This document shows positions 33,432 through 45,947 of a stretch of 64,000 nucleotides of DNA, piece by piece. This stretch comes from Paraphaeosphaeria minitans (Eukaryota; Ascomycota; Dothideomycetes; Pleosporales; Didymosphaeriaceae), in NCBI GenBank assembly GCA_015832175.1, contig WJXW01000003.1:1736001-1800000 (forward strand). The letters run 5' to 3'. Within the stretch, counting starts at the first letter, position 1, and the number at the start of each line of letters is the position of its first letter. The notes under the pieces are model-generated. The model did no database searches. It was given only the letters and a program-made list of their open reading frames with translations, and was not told the origin of the DNA. A program made the translations under genes and the position numbers.

Positions 33432-33860
33432 GCTCAGTAAAGAGTTGTAGAGTTGAAACCGTATGCTCGTTGAGGAAAAGCTTGCGAGTACAAAAGTTGA
33501 TGAAGTTTCCAGATGCAACTAAGCAGATCCAGAGTTCCTCAGTGCCAAGGCGTTTTTCGCGTCGTCTCGGGGGTTCCCGTTAGCTAATGGGAAACCGTGG
33601 AGACGACATGTGACCAATCAGAGCTCGCTCTACAGCCCACCTCAGCCTCCACTCTCCCCTGGGCATCATTCACCGTTGACCATCAACCGCTTCCGAAGAA
33701 TAGCCGTGCACTGTCGGTAGGGACGCGTTCAGCAGAGCGGAGTAGATCAGCTGCTGCAACCGCACAAGTCTTGCCGTATCTCGTTATCAACTGGTTGATT
33801 GACTCACAGCCTGCGTGCCATCTATCTCGCATAAGAATGGATCGAAAGGGTGCAAACTAA
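33432..33860. other. TRM44 promoter
   Basis: About 430 bp between the TRM44 start and the MFS relic; no gene seen. Confidence 0.4.
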
Positions 33861-34274
33861 CATCATAATAATCCAATTGAACACTATCTCCAGCACTCTC
33901 TCTCACATTCATCTCCCTGGTTTGGGCTATCAATCAACGCTTTCACTGCACGTGGAGCAGCACATCTCCACGTTTCCGCCATCGGATTCGCAGCAGCCTT
34001 TGGTAAAGCAGGTGCCGCCATTATTCCGTCCGGTGTCGGCGCTCTCGCGCAGTCCAGAGGTGTCACGATCCTCCAGCCCATCATTCTCGCCATCCTAGCT
34101 TTCAGTTTGCTCATGTGGCTTCACATTCCCGCCATTGGAAAGGCGTCACCAGGAAGCTCGCAAGAAGAGCGGAAGTCATGGCAATGGATCAATATCGATT
34201 ACGATCTTGTGGATGCTGGAAAACGGACAATCCAGAAGGCCACAAGCGGGATGAGCAGAGGTGTTGTACAGTAG
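33861..34274 (+). pseudogene. C-terminal relic of an MFS transporter
   Basis: The frame is open from the in-frame TAA at 33858 to TAG at 34272-34274 but has no start codon. From 33939 it reads like the end of fungal MFS transporters of the BSC6/FRR1 type: LHVSAIGFAAAFGKAG, AIIPSGVGALAQSRGV, LQPIILAILAFSLLMWL, then a charged tail (EERKSWQWINIDYDL). Only about the last two membrane helices remain. The upstream 10 helices are missing within this spacer, so this is a truncated remnant. Confidence 0.7.
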
Positions 34275-34757
34275 CTGAACTTGGACGTTTATCACATGGA
34301 GCTGTCCGGGCTGACAGTGCGACAGGCTCTCAGCGCATCCGCTTGTAGCAGAGCTGGAGCCAGCCAGCAGCGTTGCAGATGAGCCAGTCCGGCAGGGCGA
34401 CCGGCAGACGAACGCAGGCACTGAGAAGCGCGAGCAGAGATGAAGTACATCAGGAAAAAGGTCTAGAAGCTGAACCACGAGCGGTAAACTCCTGCGTTCG
34501 TGGTGCTGCAAAGCGTAGGTCCTGCGTCTGATGAGCCGCCTCCAGACCAAAACGCGGATCCTATGCGGCAAGCAGCGCGGCGACAGCTCGCAAGTCCGAG
34601 CTAGTTGTGGTTCCATTGTTCAAAATCGTTACGTATTATTTCGTTGGCGAGTGTCTGAATGCAACGCCGCTCGTCCAAGTCTATTAAATCGTCTCTATAT
34701 CCGTGACGCATCCCTGAACTCTCTTTCGCTTCCCGCACTTTTCTCCCCCATACTCAT
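34275..34757. other. Spacer downstream of GNA1
   Basis: About 480 bp. No gene or repeat recognised; it may include flank of the deleted MFS gene. Confidence 0.4.
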
Positions 34758-35402
34758 CTACTGCTTCGTGGCGCCGCCCTTCGGCTTCGCCTCGCCGTAG
34801 TAGTGGGCCATCTCGAGCCCGGCCCTCCGGAAGCCGCACTTGACGTAGAAGCCCTCGTTCGCCTCGGAGCAGTCCAAGATGCTCTTGTAGCAGCCGACCT
34901 TCTCGGCGACAAAATCCAGCGCCTGGATAATGCGCAGGCCAAGCTTCTTGCCCTGCTGGTCCTTCGCGACGGCAATGTCCTCAATATGACCAACGAGCCC
35001 GAGGTTGTGAATGAACTTGCGCTCGACGATAAGGGCGCCGGTGCCGACGACGCGCGAGGCGGAGTCGAGGATGGTGATCATAAAGTATTGGTCGTTGTGC
35101 TGCGTGAGCCACTCGTAGCGCTGATTCCATTGCTGTGTTCACGTCTGTCAGCTATCAATCCGCTTGTTTGCCGCTATTTGTTGCAGCCGTGCAGGTAGGA
35201 AGGGAGAATTGCGCACCTCTTCTGTGACGTCGCCGACAGTGGTCAACACGCGCAGCACGTCCAAGAAGCCTTTTGCGTAGTCGCCCCGCTGCAGCGGTCG
35301 GATTGTGTAGCCTTCGGGGAGCTGTGACTGAACTTCAGGCGAGATGAGGGACGCGCTGAAGAGCGGCATCGAGTCGTCGGTGACGGGTGTGAGGAGCGAC
35401 AT
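34758..35402 (-). CDS. GNA1: Glucosamine-6-phosphate N-acetyltransferase
   Basis: GNAT enzyme making N-acetylglucosamine-6-phosphate from acetyl-CoA, on the route to UDP-GlcNAc for chitin and glycosylation. Exons are 35402-35217 and 35132-34758 (186 residues; intron with an unusual GTGCGC donor). N-terminal YTIRPLQRGDYAKGFLDVL, then QWNQRYEWL, GHIEDIAVAKDQQGKKLG with the Q-x-x-G-x-x-G acetyl-CoA loop, LDCSEANEGFYVKCGFRR and EMAHYY. These are all family hallmarks. Length matches the family; the first 30 residues are variable. Confidence 0.95.
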
Positions 35403-36010
35403 GGTGTATGGCGTGGATCAAGGATTGTGAAAGAGCAAGTTGTGTTGTCAGAGCGCGAAGTGCGGTATCGAGGATGAGTTCGCGGGGCGGTGGGGCAGGC
35501 GGTGAGCGGACGCGTAGCTCGTCTCGGATGCCTGCTTGTGCGGAGGGATGAAGATAGGTTCATATATTGCAATTGATTATGTGTGTGGGATGGGAGGGCC
35601 TTTTTACGCTCGCGAAGTAGGCTATGCGTAGTTATTTATGTTTTGCTTGCTGAGGCTGAGGTCGTTAGTCTAGTGCTAGTCAGGAACCAATAGTGTCGAC
35701 CACGCCGTCGTCCTCTCCAACCTTCCATTTCTGTAGTACAAGGAGCATCACTTATTAGTAGAATGCATGATCTAGTAGTCATACCTGATGTATCAAAGGT
35801 GACAGGTGAACTGATCGACCGGAGGATACGTTGATGGAACACTTGGGCTCTAAGTCACCACGAGCACTGCTACCTAGTTAAATAATCACACAAATTAGCT
35901 CAAGAGCAGAGGCATTGGCATGCAAGCAGGGTACAAAAACACTGCCTAAAGGCAGACTGTGGCAAAAAGGAGGCGAGAGGACTCCTGAATGCGCAAGGAC
36001 AGATTAAAAA
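35403..36010. other. Spacer between GNA1 and 5S rRNA gene
   Basis: About 600 bp with no supported gene. Confidence 0.4.
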
Positions 36011-36129
36011 ACATACAACAGCGGGGATTCGCCAGTGGTCACCCACCTGACTACTGATCCGCCGGTACCCTGCTTGTGTAAGGCTGAGCGGACGGGAAGC
36101 CCAATTTTCAAGGTCCTATGGTCGTATGT
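36011..36129 (-). rRNA. 5S ribosomal RNA
   Basis: 119 nt on the minus strand. It begins ACATACGACCATAGG and ends CTGTTGTATGT, which pair as helix I. The internal control region is intact: GGGCTTCCCGTCCGCTCAGCC, then GGTGGGTGACCACTGGCGAAT. A T run (TTTTT) follows immediately as the RNA polymerase III stop. It stands alone between GNA1 and a DUF1996 gene; dispersed single 5S genes are normal in filamentous ascomycetes. The loop region GACCTTGAAAATTGGG departs slightly from the common fungal sequence. Confidence 0.94.
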
Positions 36130-36784
36130 GAATGAAGACGGTTTAACTTTAATTCATATAGACACACTTCTTGTCAACGCATAGACTACAAAAACTAGGT
36201 TTAGTGTAAGGTCGCCAAGTGCTTCCAAGTCTATGCATGATATCTCCATGTCCATATTGTGCCTAGTTAAAAGGTACTGACGTCTACCTTGGAACACTCT
36301 GCGCTGCTAGTGATCTTAGGAAGCGAAGGCGTCAATTGCGGCACAGTTCGACATGCATGAGTTCTAACACTGCTAATCTTACTCCTAAAAACTCTCTCCT
36401 CATTTCCACATTCTGCAAACGAGCTTGATGATCCTTCGGCGATGCCGCGCGCAATGCACTGGGCGCTTCCCGGATGTTAACCTTTATGGGCAGCTCTCAT
36501 TGTTTCACTTTTAGATACCTATTTGGGATGATCAACCCATGGGAGTGTTGTCAGTCGATGAAGAAACCAATGTTGGCTGGAGAATATGTTCCATTCGAAG
36601 TGAAGCGATCATATGACCGAATTTTGCGTTCAAGCAAGTGAAAGTATATCTAGAATGGAAACTGTAACAGAATATAGAAACGAAGCACAGCGACGCGTAG
36701 GGGAAGAAAATCTCCGATGTCGGCAGCCCAGCATCTTCATTTTCCATCCACCCATTCACTCTACCCCACCGAAGACAACTCCAT
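36130..36784. other. Spacer between 5S gene and DUF1996 gene
   Basis: About 650 bp, no gene recognised. The side proximal to 36130 lies upstream of the 5S gene. Confidence 0.4.
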
Positions 36785-38283
36785 CTAGTTTTGTCTGCGG
36801 CGCCTCCTGTCGACAGCGTACCCGCCAGCAGCTGTAGCTGTGACAGTCACGGTAACCGGAGGTGGCGTCACGGTGACAGTGGCCGCGCTGGTGCATTCGC
36901 TGCTCTCCGCATCCACCGGCGCTGTAGTGTGGTACTGGTGATGGCCATGGCGGCTCTGGCTCACCGACGGCGTTGCGGGAGTAGCGTTGGGGGAAGACTC
37001 GGGGGAAGACTCAGGGATCGCTGTCGGCTCGACGTCTGCAATGGTAGCGACAATGTTCGAAACGGCGCCGATGGCTTGGGAGCTGCAAGAAAAGTCAGAA
37101 GCGAACTGTACATGGATGGTAAAGGGACTTACACAGCGGAGGAGATCACAGAAGCGGCGGCGCTGGTGGCAGACGCAACGGCAGAGGTCGCGTTACCAGC
37201 ACCCGGAGCAACGGCAGTGCAGTCAGGTCCAGAAGCCATGGTAGCCTCTTCGGGGCCATCTTGGATTGGGTTGCAGCCGGGAAGCTTCTGGACAACACCA
37301 GTCTCGCTAGGAAAGACGGATTTGGCGGAACAGTTGGCAATATCGGCATCGTTGTTGACATTTTCGACGCCAAAGCACTGCCTCATCTGGTCGTCACCAC
37401 ATCCGCATCCACAGTTGCAGTAACCATCGTCAGAGGTGGCCTTCGCTAGGACACCCTTTTTCCAACCGTTCTTGAAGTCAGCGTGCATTCCGAAGCCAGT
37501 TGGGTCGCCTTGAGCGAGGACCCAGGGGTTATCGTTGGCACTGTATTGTCCATCAAATGCCGAGACGTCCCACCAAAACTCAATAAAAATGGCAGGGAAT
37601 CGAGCAGCTTGGAAGTCTTTTGGGCAGGCGTCGATCCCCGAGCCACCAGCGGTTGGGTAAGCCATGTGTGCGTCCGGCTTCGCCGGGTTAATTGCGTTGC
37701 CGTTCCAGCAAGAAGGGAAGGTGAGCTGAGTAGTCAGCCCTTGACCGCAAGAGGTGAATCCAGTAGGGAAGCCCTTGGCCGTGATCCTCGAGTAGTCTTC
37801 GGCAATGCAAGTCCAGTCGATGCCAGCCTCGTTCTTCTCGTCTTCCGACCGCCTGAATGTGTCACCGGCAATCATGGAAAAGTCTTCAGGGAACTCGGAG
37901 ATGTTCTTAGCTTTAACATTGTCGTTATCGCCAAACTTGTAGTACACCTTGAGGAAGGAGTTCGGCACGGGGTAAAAGCCAGTACCGTTTCCGTTCCAGT
38001 AGAGAGCCGGGCGCCAATACAAACTGTTGTCGGGCTTGATGCGCGCAGTGGTGCACTCCGAGCCTTGCAGGCCCTCGAAGGAAACGTCAGGGGTGAGCGC
38101 GTTTCCACCATCGAAGTCGTGCATATGAGGACTCTGTTTGCCAGGGAACAGAGCAGGATCAAGTCGCTGCGAGCTCATAGCAGGGCCATGGCGGTTGTAG
38201 AAACTGAAGTAGGGGCCGTTGCAGTCGAAAGCAGAGGCAGCAGCAGCTAAAGCAGCCACAATGGCGAGATTGTTCGAATGCAT
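36785..38283 (-). CDS. Secreted DUF1996 protein
   Basis: Exons are 38283-37133 and 37082-36785 (482 residues; GTAAGT...TTGCAG intron). A signal peptide (MHSNNLAIVAALAAAASA) precedes FDCNGPYF. The DUF1996 body carries the family's HMHDFDGGNAL, WRPALYW, CPSCW-like TFPSCWNG, HMAYP, IFIEFWWDV and a GFGMHADFKNGW block, and a Cys cluster CNCGCGCGDDQMRQC. From about residue 365 the chain is Ala/Ser/Thr-rich, with a Thr/Val repeat (ATVTVTPPPVTVTVTATA) in exon 2, probably O-glycosylated. Function is unknown; members are extracellular or wall-associated. The end RRRRRQN is not a GPI signal. Confidence 0.92.
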
Positions 38284-41200
38284 CGTTTACGATGTAGGCT
38301 TGAATGAAGATATCGAAGGAAAGTGACAGCGTCAGGTCAGCGAAAATGGCTGAGTCCTGAATGAACAAATGATTTTGAGACTTCTGAAATGAATGTGATT
38401 TGAAAAAAGAATGGATGGCACTGCTGTACCGAAAGGTAGAGAATGAATGAGACCGTGGGCTACACAAATAGCCCGGGAGACATGACATTTATATGTTGGA
38501 AGTTGTACGTGCGGGCGCTCACGCGGGCGACAGCACAAAGCCCGCGTGGTTCGCCCGAGCGCAAGACCAGGCATCTGGATTCGCTTGATGCTCACATCTG
38601 GGCGCGAATGCAGTCGAGGTACGGACTAAGATTAATCAAAGGGGAGTCCGACGCTCCTCCCGGTGCGTCCCGCCCACTCTGGTAGTTGTGGCTTGCGCGG
38701 GTGGCAGCACTGGGGTCGGAAACTGAGAAATGAAGACGCCTCAACGAATAAGGTGTCGCGTGGGTGTAGGATTGTGGAGAGCTTTGAAACGCGCGGTGCA
38801 AACGCTTGGCGCTGGGATCGCCCGCGGGATTTAAGTGTTCTAAACGAATCGCCAAAGGTCGCTAACCTTAAAGCTGACTTTGCGCTGTCCTTTCTGCAGG
38901 GGCTCGCGGCATCTTTCCCATCGGCCGTTCGAACAGTGGGAAGAAGGAGGGTACTGAGCAAAACTCCTCTCCTAGGCCCACGGTTTTCTCTCCTGCCCCA
39001 GTCGGTGACGCTTCAAATGGCCGCTCAATGCAGGTGGAAAGGGTGATTCAACGGCTTAGCAGAGCGGACTCCTGCAGCTTTCCATGTTCTCAGCACCGAA
39101 GGCCGACTGTTCCTGTCAAGCTGTCATTGGTCCCGTTCGCGCCCGTTGGAAACGTCTGACACTTTAGATTGTTCTTATCCCACATGCTCGAACCAGTTTC
39201 AGGTGTAATTAAACGCCGTAGGTATTGCCATCCTTTGTGACTCGAGATCATAGCCTGATGGTGCCACCAGCTATCTCATCTGCTTCGCTCGATGGTATCA
39301 TCGTCGCTGGCTACCGCGATAGGTGCAATCACGGTTCATGCGAACAGCAGTTTGAAATGAAATTAGGGACGTGGTCTGCTGTGTTAATCTTAATCTACGG
39401 GAAGGTAGGTGGAGCAACAAGTTTAAGACCCATCAAATATAAGAGAACGTACTAGAATTTCTCTAGGTCTTATGCCTTAAACTCAATGGCTTGTTTAGTA
39501 AAAGTACAATCTAAGGGCTTAAGCTAACAGATTAGGTATAGTATCTATGAAGAGGCCCTATTGCCCTACGTAAGTCAAAGACGAAAAGCTTTAGTGAAAA
39601 GAGATAGGGTTAATTTACTTTCAATACTAGCCAATACAACAAAAATTAATACATTCTAGAGATACAAAGCGAGACTTTGATGGAATAAAATAAGCACTAG
39701 TAAGTAGTGAAGATTAAGTTCATTTGTATATTACGCGTTACGCATTGGCCTTACGCCACTCCAAATTGGCCAAATTAGACCTTGATTAGTAGAACTTAGA
39801 TAACGCTTAGATTAGCCAGGTTCCTGTTTGATCTTATAGGATACCTTTGAATGTCTGGCAACTAGCAAGTTCTAGATAGGAAACCACTGATTACACAATA
39901 TTATCGTATACCCGAATCGAACAGGCGCTGACAAGGCCCCCCACCTGTGCACTGTACAATAGCTTTAAAGAGGGACGCTATAGGTGTTACGTGTCGAACA
40001 TAAACTAATCCTGTCCATGACATTGCATGTGTTCCTGAAGGGAGACACATTGCATTCACAATCATTAATCCACCAAAAAGGTCTCCGGGAAGTTTAAGCG
40101 CTTAAGCAGCAGAGTGGCGTGTACCTACCGGTATACGTCCTAATGGCTTCCAGGAGTCATTCGAATCATCAGTGCAGGTAGCTGCATATTAGCGATATGA
40201 GTCCGTTGTACCCATCACAGACCACGTAAAAAGGGCAAAAAAATTGTCGGCATGCAGTAGAACTCGCTGATCTCTGCATTGTAGCTTGCGAGCTTGTACT
40301 TTGCGAGACGATCTCGTCTGTGAAGCCAGCACTCTCCGTCCCACGAGGTACTACGAGACCTACAGAGCTGGCAGATCTTGCGATTAAGAGGACGATCAAC
40401 TCGTTGCAAAAAGAACCCCCTCCTTCCCGGTGCCGGATTGAGTATGCCTTTGGTAATTTGCTGAAGGTGAGCAAGGCGCGTGAACAATTGTGGTGGACGA
40501 AAACAGAGCTTAGATCGGTGAGCGGATTGATCAGGATTGCTGCATAAGAAAATAGACGCCTAACAAGTAACAAAGCGTGTTAAGTACAGTTACCGATCCA
40601 AAGGCTAGTCCACAATAAACGTAGCCACGGATCAGAAGGATGCGTCTCTGGATCCGTCTTTTCAGCCTCCCCATGAGGCCTGATCACCTCATCAACAATA
40701 ATATCACTGCACGGATAGCAAGACAGACGCACCTCTGGCTAAACAGTTTCTACCTGATGAAGCAGATACTATTTTATGCTGCCAGAGATTGTACGCCAAA
40801 ATTGTCCGACACACAATTGATAGTTCACAACACTCACGCGTAAGTCTAGGAACTCACTGTGAACAACACTACAATTCGAACGAAAGATAACGAGACGCAG
40901 AGATCTAGATACCACTTTTTAGTTGCTAAGTCGAATACATCCAGAAAAAGTGCAATTGCGCCTTCCTAATGGCATCTAGAGCAACTGCAGAAATGTGAAC
41001 ACGACTGAAATCTTCAGGCTCACCACACGTGGATTTGTCGCCAAGTAGATGCTCCGTCATATAAGAGATACCACCCAACTTCGCGGCTAAGAGCAACCTA
41101 TTCACGTGAGCTTGACGATAGGCATCAGTTTCATCGCACATTTATTATTTCTGCTTCGGATCAAGATGGTTCAGCATCGCTTGTACTCGATAAGCGAAGC

Positions 41201-42325
41201 TCCAGTCCTCGGAGGGAAGAGCCTTGCAATGGCCAGTTTCCTGTCACGACAACACCTATGAACCGTGAGGCATGATGGTTTAGCATCAGGCACACACCAA
41301 AACCCATGGCCAAGCGCTGTGAAGGGTAGGCATTGTGCAATCGTGCTGCAGCGAATATCTCGGTAAATTTCTTGCGTCATACGCGTTATCGCGCCGGGAG
41401 CGGATTCGTGGACATGGTTCTAGTGTCCTTCTCTCTAATTGAAATGTGTGTCCAGCATAGTATATAGGTACTATAGGTATGCCGGCTTTCGTCTCGGAAG
41501 CTACGATTAATCTCTCTGTCCGAGCTTGTCTTGTGCGACTGGGCGTTTTCGCGAGGAGCCGCCAATGACACAGAGCAGTTCTCTTTCAAACGCAGCTGTC
41601 ATTGCGAGCAGTGGCGCGTGTGGGTGTTAGGTACTCAACAGCGCATCGTGAGACGATTTGACTGCCACTTTGAAGCGCATTGATCGGGCAACGCAACTAC
41701 ATGGCCAAAGGATCTCTCGAAGGACGGCATCATGCACTTGCAAAATAAGCGTCCAATGGTATTATAAGTGGAAGCTGTGATCTGTATGCGCATTTGACCA
41801 AGTACCAGGGAAAATCGCGACGGGCCGCCGACAATTTGCCTTCCAAAACGAATTGTCGAAGCGAGACGCCTTCGAACTGACAAGGCTCGTATTACGTTGC
41901 ACCCCTCAAGTCACGCTTCAGGCCTGGATGTCGGGCCCTGTCGCTCCAGACCAAGCGATAGCACGTTACCATATAGAAGCCGGGAAAAGACGTACGTATG
42001 CTGGTGTTAAAATCGTTCCATATCACCATAGGTCGGAGTAACAGACTTTATTCAGGACTAGTATCCTTTTCACATAATATAGAGTCCACGTGAGCCGGTG
42101 GCTTTCGTCTGTCAACCATGGTGATCACTGCCTTGTAGCCGTCGTTTAATATACAGACCCTTGTTCATTGCGGGGGAAAGCCAGCGCGGACAGCCGGACA
42201 GAGTGGGCCGGGGTCGATGCCCACGCGAATGTGGTGCCGCCCAAACTGTTATATGAACGTGCCCGCACGCGTAACCGCGCGCTGTGCGTTCCGCGGTTTT
42301 CGGTCGAGGCCACCTCGCTGTCAAA
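38284..42325. other. 4 kb gene-poor region with AT-rich decayed island
   Basis: 38284-39060 is ordinary promoter-like sequence for the DUF1996 gene. From about 39360 to 41200, and most clearly 39400-40000, the composition shifts to AT-rich with many TA and few CG dinucleotides and stops in all frames, as in RIP-mutated repeats. Frames at 40169-40573, 40320-40547 and 40926-41141 are open but show no family and are short. I could not identify the element type or terminal repeats. Confidence 0.5.
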
Positions 42326-43984
42326 ATGCCCAGGTATCCGCTCCAAGATACTTGCCTGGCCGTGATCACCTTCACGCCAGTACTGGCCTCGATTTTCGTC
42401 GCACTAAGGATTTACACAAGACGAAAGCTCAACCTGCGACTAGGATGGGGTCAGTGTGTTGCGCCGTCTCACTTCGCTGTGCTAACGGTGCTCCTTAGAC
42501 GACTGGTTGATCGTTTTTCCGACAATACTTTCCCTTGCCCTCATCGGGCCCTCATGGAGACGTCAGTGGCACACCGGCCTCAATGGCACACCTTTCTGAC
42601 CTCTGCGCAGATGTCAAGATGTGGCACGTCGGCATACACATAATCGATGTTCCACCAAACGACATCGAACCCGACTATGGTGAATATCACCAAGTGTGCA
42701 TTCTCCAGCCTTGTCACTTCCTGTGTCTAATCGCTTTAGATCCTCCTAGCATTCAACCTCCTGAACATACCTATCCTTCCACTTGTGAAGGTTTCGATAA
42801 TACTCCTCCTCCTACGGGCTGGCTCGGTTATCGAGTGGGTGAAGAACACTCTCTACGGGATACTCATATTTACCGTCGGAAGCGCGCTGATTCCGTGGTG
42901 TCTGTACATCTTCATCTGTCCACCACAAACCGGGAACACATGGAAACCCCGGACATTTGGAGGACTCCACTGCATGGGCCGCCATCGGATGGGCGAGATG
43001 CTAATCTGGGTTACCTGCGCAAATCTGCTTACCGATCTTTTGATATTTCCAATTCCCTTCATCATCGTTCGTCGCATGATGAGCGCGAGATTGCGATCAC
43101 GGCTAGTCGTGCTGGCAGTCTTCACCTCGAGCTTAGCGTGAGGGACCACCGCTATATCTTCTTCGCACAACCTTCTCTGATAGTGTGCTAGTGTCACGGC
43201 GATCGGTGCAGCCAAAATCTACCTGACGTATCGCGACCGGCTCTTTACTTCGTTCAATCCCGACTGGACCTATCCGATCGACTACTGCATCAGTCACATC
43301 GAGAACAACGTTGCCATCATTGTAGCCAACATACCGATCCTGCGCGGCCTTGTCACACGCTGGGTGTTCAACTTCAAGACCAAAGCCACGCCCATGGATC
43401 GTGAGTTTCGGAGGGAATGGCAATGGAGCAAGTCGAACTCATCGTCGGTTACCCAGGTGGCAAGTGGCAAGCGGAGATTCCTCAACACGATCATACCTTG
43501 CCTTACGAATGACTTCTCTTCCTCGCTCGCCCGCTCGGGCGACCTTATGGACTCGGGGAAGCAGGGAAGTCTCAAGCATGCGGTTCTACGAAAGAAGAAT
43601 CGGTCTTCAAAACCTAGATCTCACAAGCCGAGCCGCAGAAACAGCGTCGATGTATACGAAACGGCCGATAGTCTTGAGAAGGGCGACGGTTTAGAGACGG
43701 TGACGAGTATCGAGAGCCTGGGAAGCGGACCGACACTGGTGGATAGACATAGAGAGATCGAGTGGAGATTGAGCGAGGCAACCATGACGTCAAGCCCGAG
43801 ACGACCCTCGGAGGCTACATTCTCGTCTCACCCAAGGCGGACCTCGGAGACACCGCTTCTCACGACGAGCCCGAGACGGGTTTCCAATGCGACGCTGAGT
43901 CCAGTGCTGAGTCCGATTGTGCCCTTGAGCCCGGTGCTGCTTAGGGAAGTGGACGACGAGGATGAAATTCTGAGATACCCATAG
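42326..43984 (+). CDS. PTH11-like seven-helix receptor (fungal rhodopsin-domain)
   Basis: Plasma-membrane GPCR-like protein of the PTH11-related class. Exons are 42326-42449, 42499-42561, 42611-42693, 42740-43137 and 43192-43984 (486 residues; donors GTCAGT, GTCAGT, GTGTGC, GTGAGG). Seven predicted helices: LAVITFTPVLASIFVALRI, DDWLIVFPTILSLAL, ILLAFNLLNIPILPLV, LYGILIFTVGSALIPWCLYI, WVTCANLLTDLLIFPI, LVVLAVFTSSLAVTAIGA and NVAIIVANIPILRGLV. Domain hallmarks are DDWLI, the HIIDVPPND loop and RDRLFTSFNPDWTY. No CFEM domain is present. The 200-residue cytoplasmic tail is Ser/Arg-rich with three SPRR-type repeats (SSPRRPSEAT, SHPRRTSET, TSPRRVSNAT). The ligand is unknown. Confidence 0.9.
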
Positions 43985-45947
43985 TTTACTTTTCAGCGTA
44001 GCATACCAGCATAGCGTAGTTTATGAATCACGCCGTTTTCACGATCATGGACGTCTACCTAGGTCATCACGAAGACCACGAACGTCGCAAGATTGCAGTG
44101 TTGTTTCAACCTGCTTATGCTGCAGCTCAACAAAACATTGGCCCGACGCCACGTTTCGAGCTCCGTGCATGAGTGTTGAGCGCGCCATCATGGTTGTGCA
44201 CCCCAGATCCCCAGCTCTCATCGCGCATGGCAGCACTGTCTCCCGCAGGTACTCAGACCGCATCACGCTCCTTGCCGGCGTTCAGGCCCGGCAGCGCCGC
44301 GCGCTGGCCACTTTAGCCCTGTTGCCGGTTAAGCAGACAGGCATCACGTGTGACGGGACAGCCACCAACAGACTCGAAATCAAGATGGCTTCCGTGCTCA
44401 GCTTGTGGATGTAAGGCCAGTTTGGCAGGTGGGCAGGCTTGGGGGGAGAGGAGCCGGTAACTCCATGTATTGGAAAGCCCGCCTTGAGCTACCGTAGGTA
44501 CGTATGTAGGTGCAGGAGAAAATCCTATCCAGATTCCTTGTTGTTTGGTCAAAAGACCTGCCACGAATAGGAGTGATGATCGTGCAGACAATAGCGCCCA
44601 GGTGATTATGCCGACTGTTGCGGCCAAAGATCACCATGTAAGCTTTGGTGTGGCCAGACGTTCGGATGCATGGGGAACACACTTCTGGGAAACTCCTTCG
44701 TCGTGTTGGTGGTCCTGCAGTAGAGACCCTCGGCAGCTATGAGCGGCTGCGCGTGACACGCAAAGATGCTGGGATTGGGCGGTCGTGTAATCTCCATGTG
44801 AAAGTCGTCTTGCGGCGCGGTTCGTTTCGATAGCCAGTCCGTAGGTACGCCACTCTGCACATTGCTTTTGCTGGCTTTCCACCAGTCAACTGTCCTTGCT
44901 ACGGTACATCGCAACACTGGTCGAACAGCTTTTGAGACAGAGAAGGACATCTTAGACTTTCGGGGTGACCGGCTTGTAAATCCAAAATTCTGGAGTCCGT
45001 TCTGCAACTCACCCCGCGGTTGATATGGATAAAGTAGCGAGAATAACCCTGGTCCAGCGGACCCCTGACCCCAGCCACACAAACCTTTTGCATTCAGGCA
45101 ATTGGCTATCCTTGCGGATTATGTGCTTGAAGGAAGAATAGCTGAGGCCGAGTTGCTACTTTGAGAAGAAATGCCGGGGTCCAGGGGACGCGCGTGGCTT
45201 GGCTGCGACAGACGGTATGGTCAGTCGCTGCGCAAGATGAAAAGCGGTGAAATTCTTCCCACGAATTCTTGATGATGAAGAACGATGGCGAGCAAGTTGA
45301 TGTTGCAGACAGGCGGAGTTACAGAAAGGGAAATCTTCCGCCCTCAGGTGGGGGCAACCTCATTGATTTCACAAGTCATCGGTACGATAGACGAAGCTAA
45401 GCTTCCCAGTCCCTGGAAATTGTCACCTAGGAGTCCTCTCGCCACACGGCCGTTCTCAAAGCGCGTCCTGCCTCGTAAGAAATGATGCCCAAACCGATAC
45501 TCGATTCGGGGCGGAGGACGCCTCCAGATGCAGAAAGAAAAAAGAACAGCTCATCGTGAGTAGCACGGAACGCCATCGGAGCCTCTCTCCAGATCAGACC
45601 GTGTGGCAACGTGGCCATACATCGTAAAGTACACTACGCAATCCAATAATCTTTTGATGATCGTACTACGAGACAAGAAACAGAATCATTTCGACATGAA
45701 TCGGTGAAGGGAAACATGATTACCGCACACGGGTACGTAGGGTGAGCATGGCGCATGATTCGTTAATGGCAGTACCTGTGTAACAGTGGTGCATCTAATG
45801 GTAGGTGCCCTGGCCGGCAATCCGCGGGTGTCGTGAGAAGATTATCCAGGCATGAAATAGACCCGACCTCGAGGCGTTGCCTGATCTGTGTTGGGCGAAA
45901 GAGGGCAGAAGTCAGGATGGTATCAATCGGTAGTACCATAGAAGTAC
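43985..45947. other. Intergenic, no gene recognised
   Basis: About 2 kb. Frames at 44606-45082 and 44313-44627 (minus) lack ATG starts and family resemblance. A 66-codon plus-strand frame from 45285 has an ATG but nothing else to support it. Confidence 0.4.

Noticed and set aside
39909..39920. CCCGAATCGAAC, which on the minus strand looks like a tRNA T-arm
   Set aside because: A weak T-stem can be drawn, but the acceptor strands do not pair (CCCTCTT against ATACGAT) and the D-arm is absent. At most a decayed tRNA-like relic in the AT-rich island.
44606..45082. Minus-strand frame of about 158 codons
   Set aside because: It opens with a non-ATG codon, and the internal MSFSVSKAV start gives no recognisable protein.
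45285..45485. 66-codon plus-strand frame with ATG
   Set aside because: No signal peptide, Cys pattern, domain or splice sites; within chance expectation for a 2 kb spacer.
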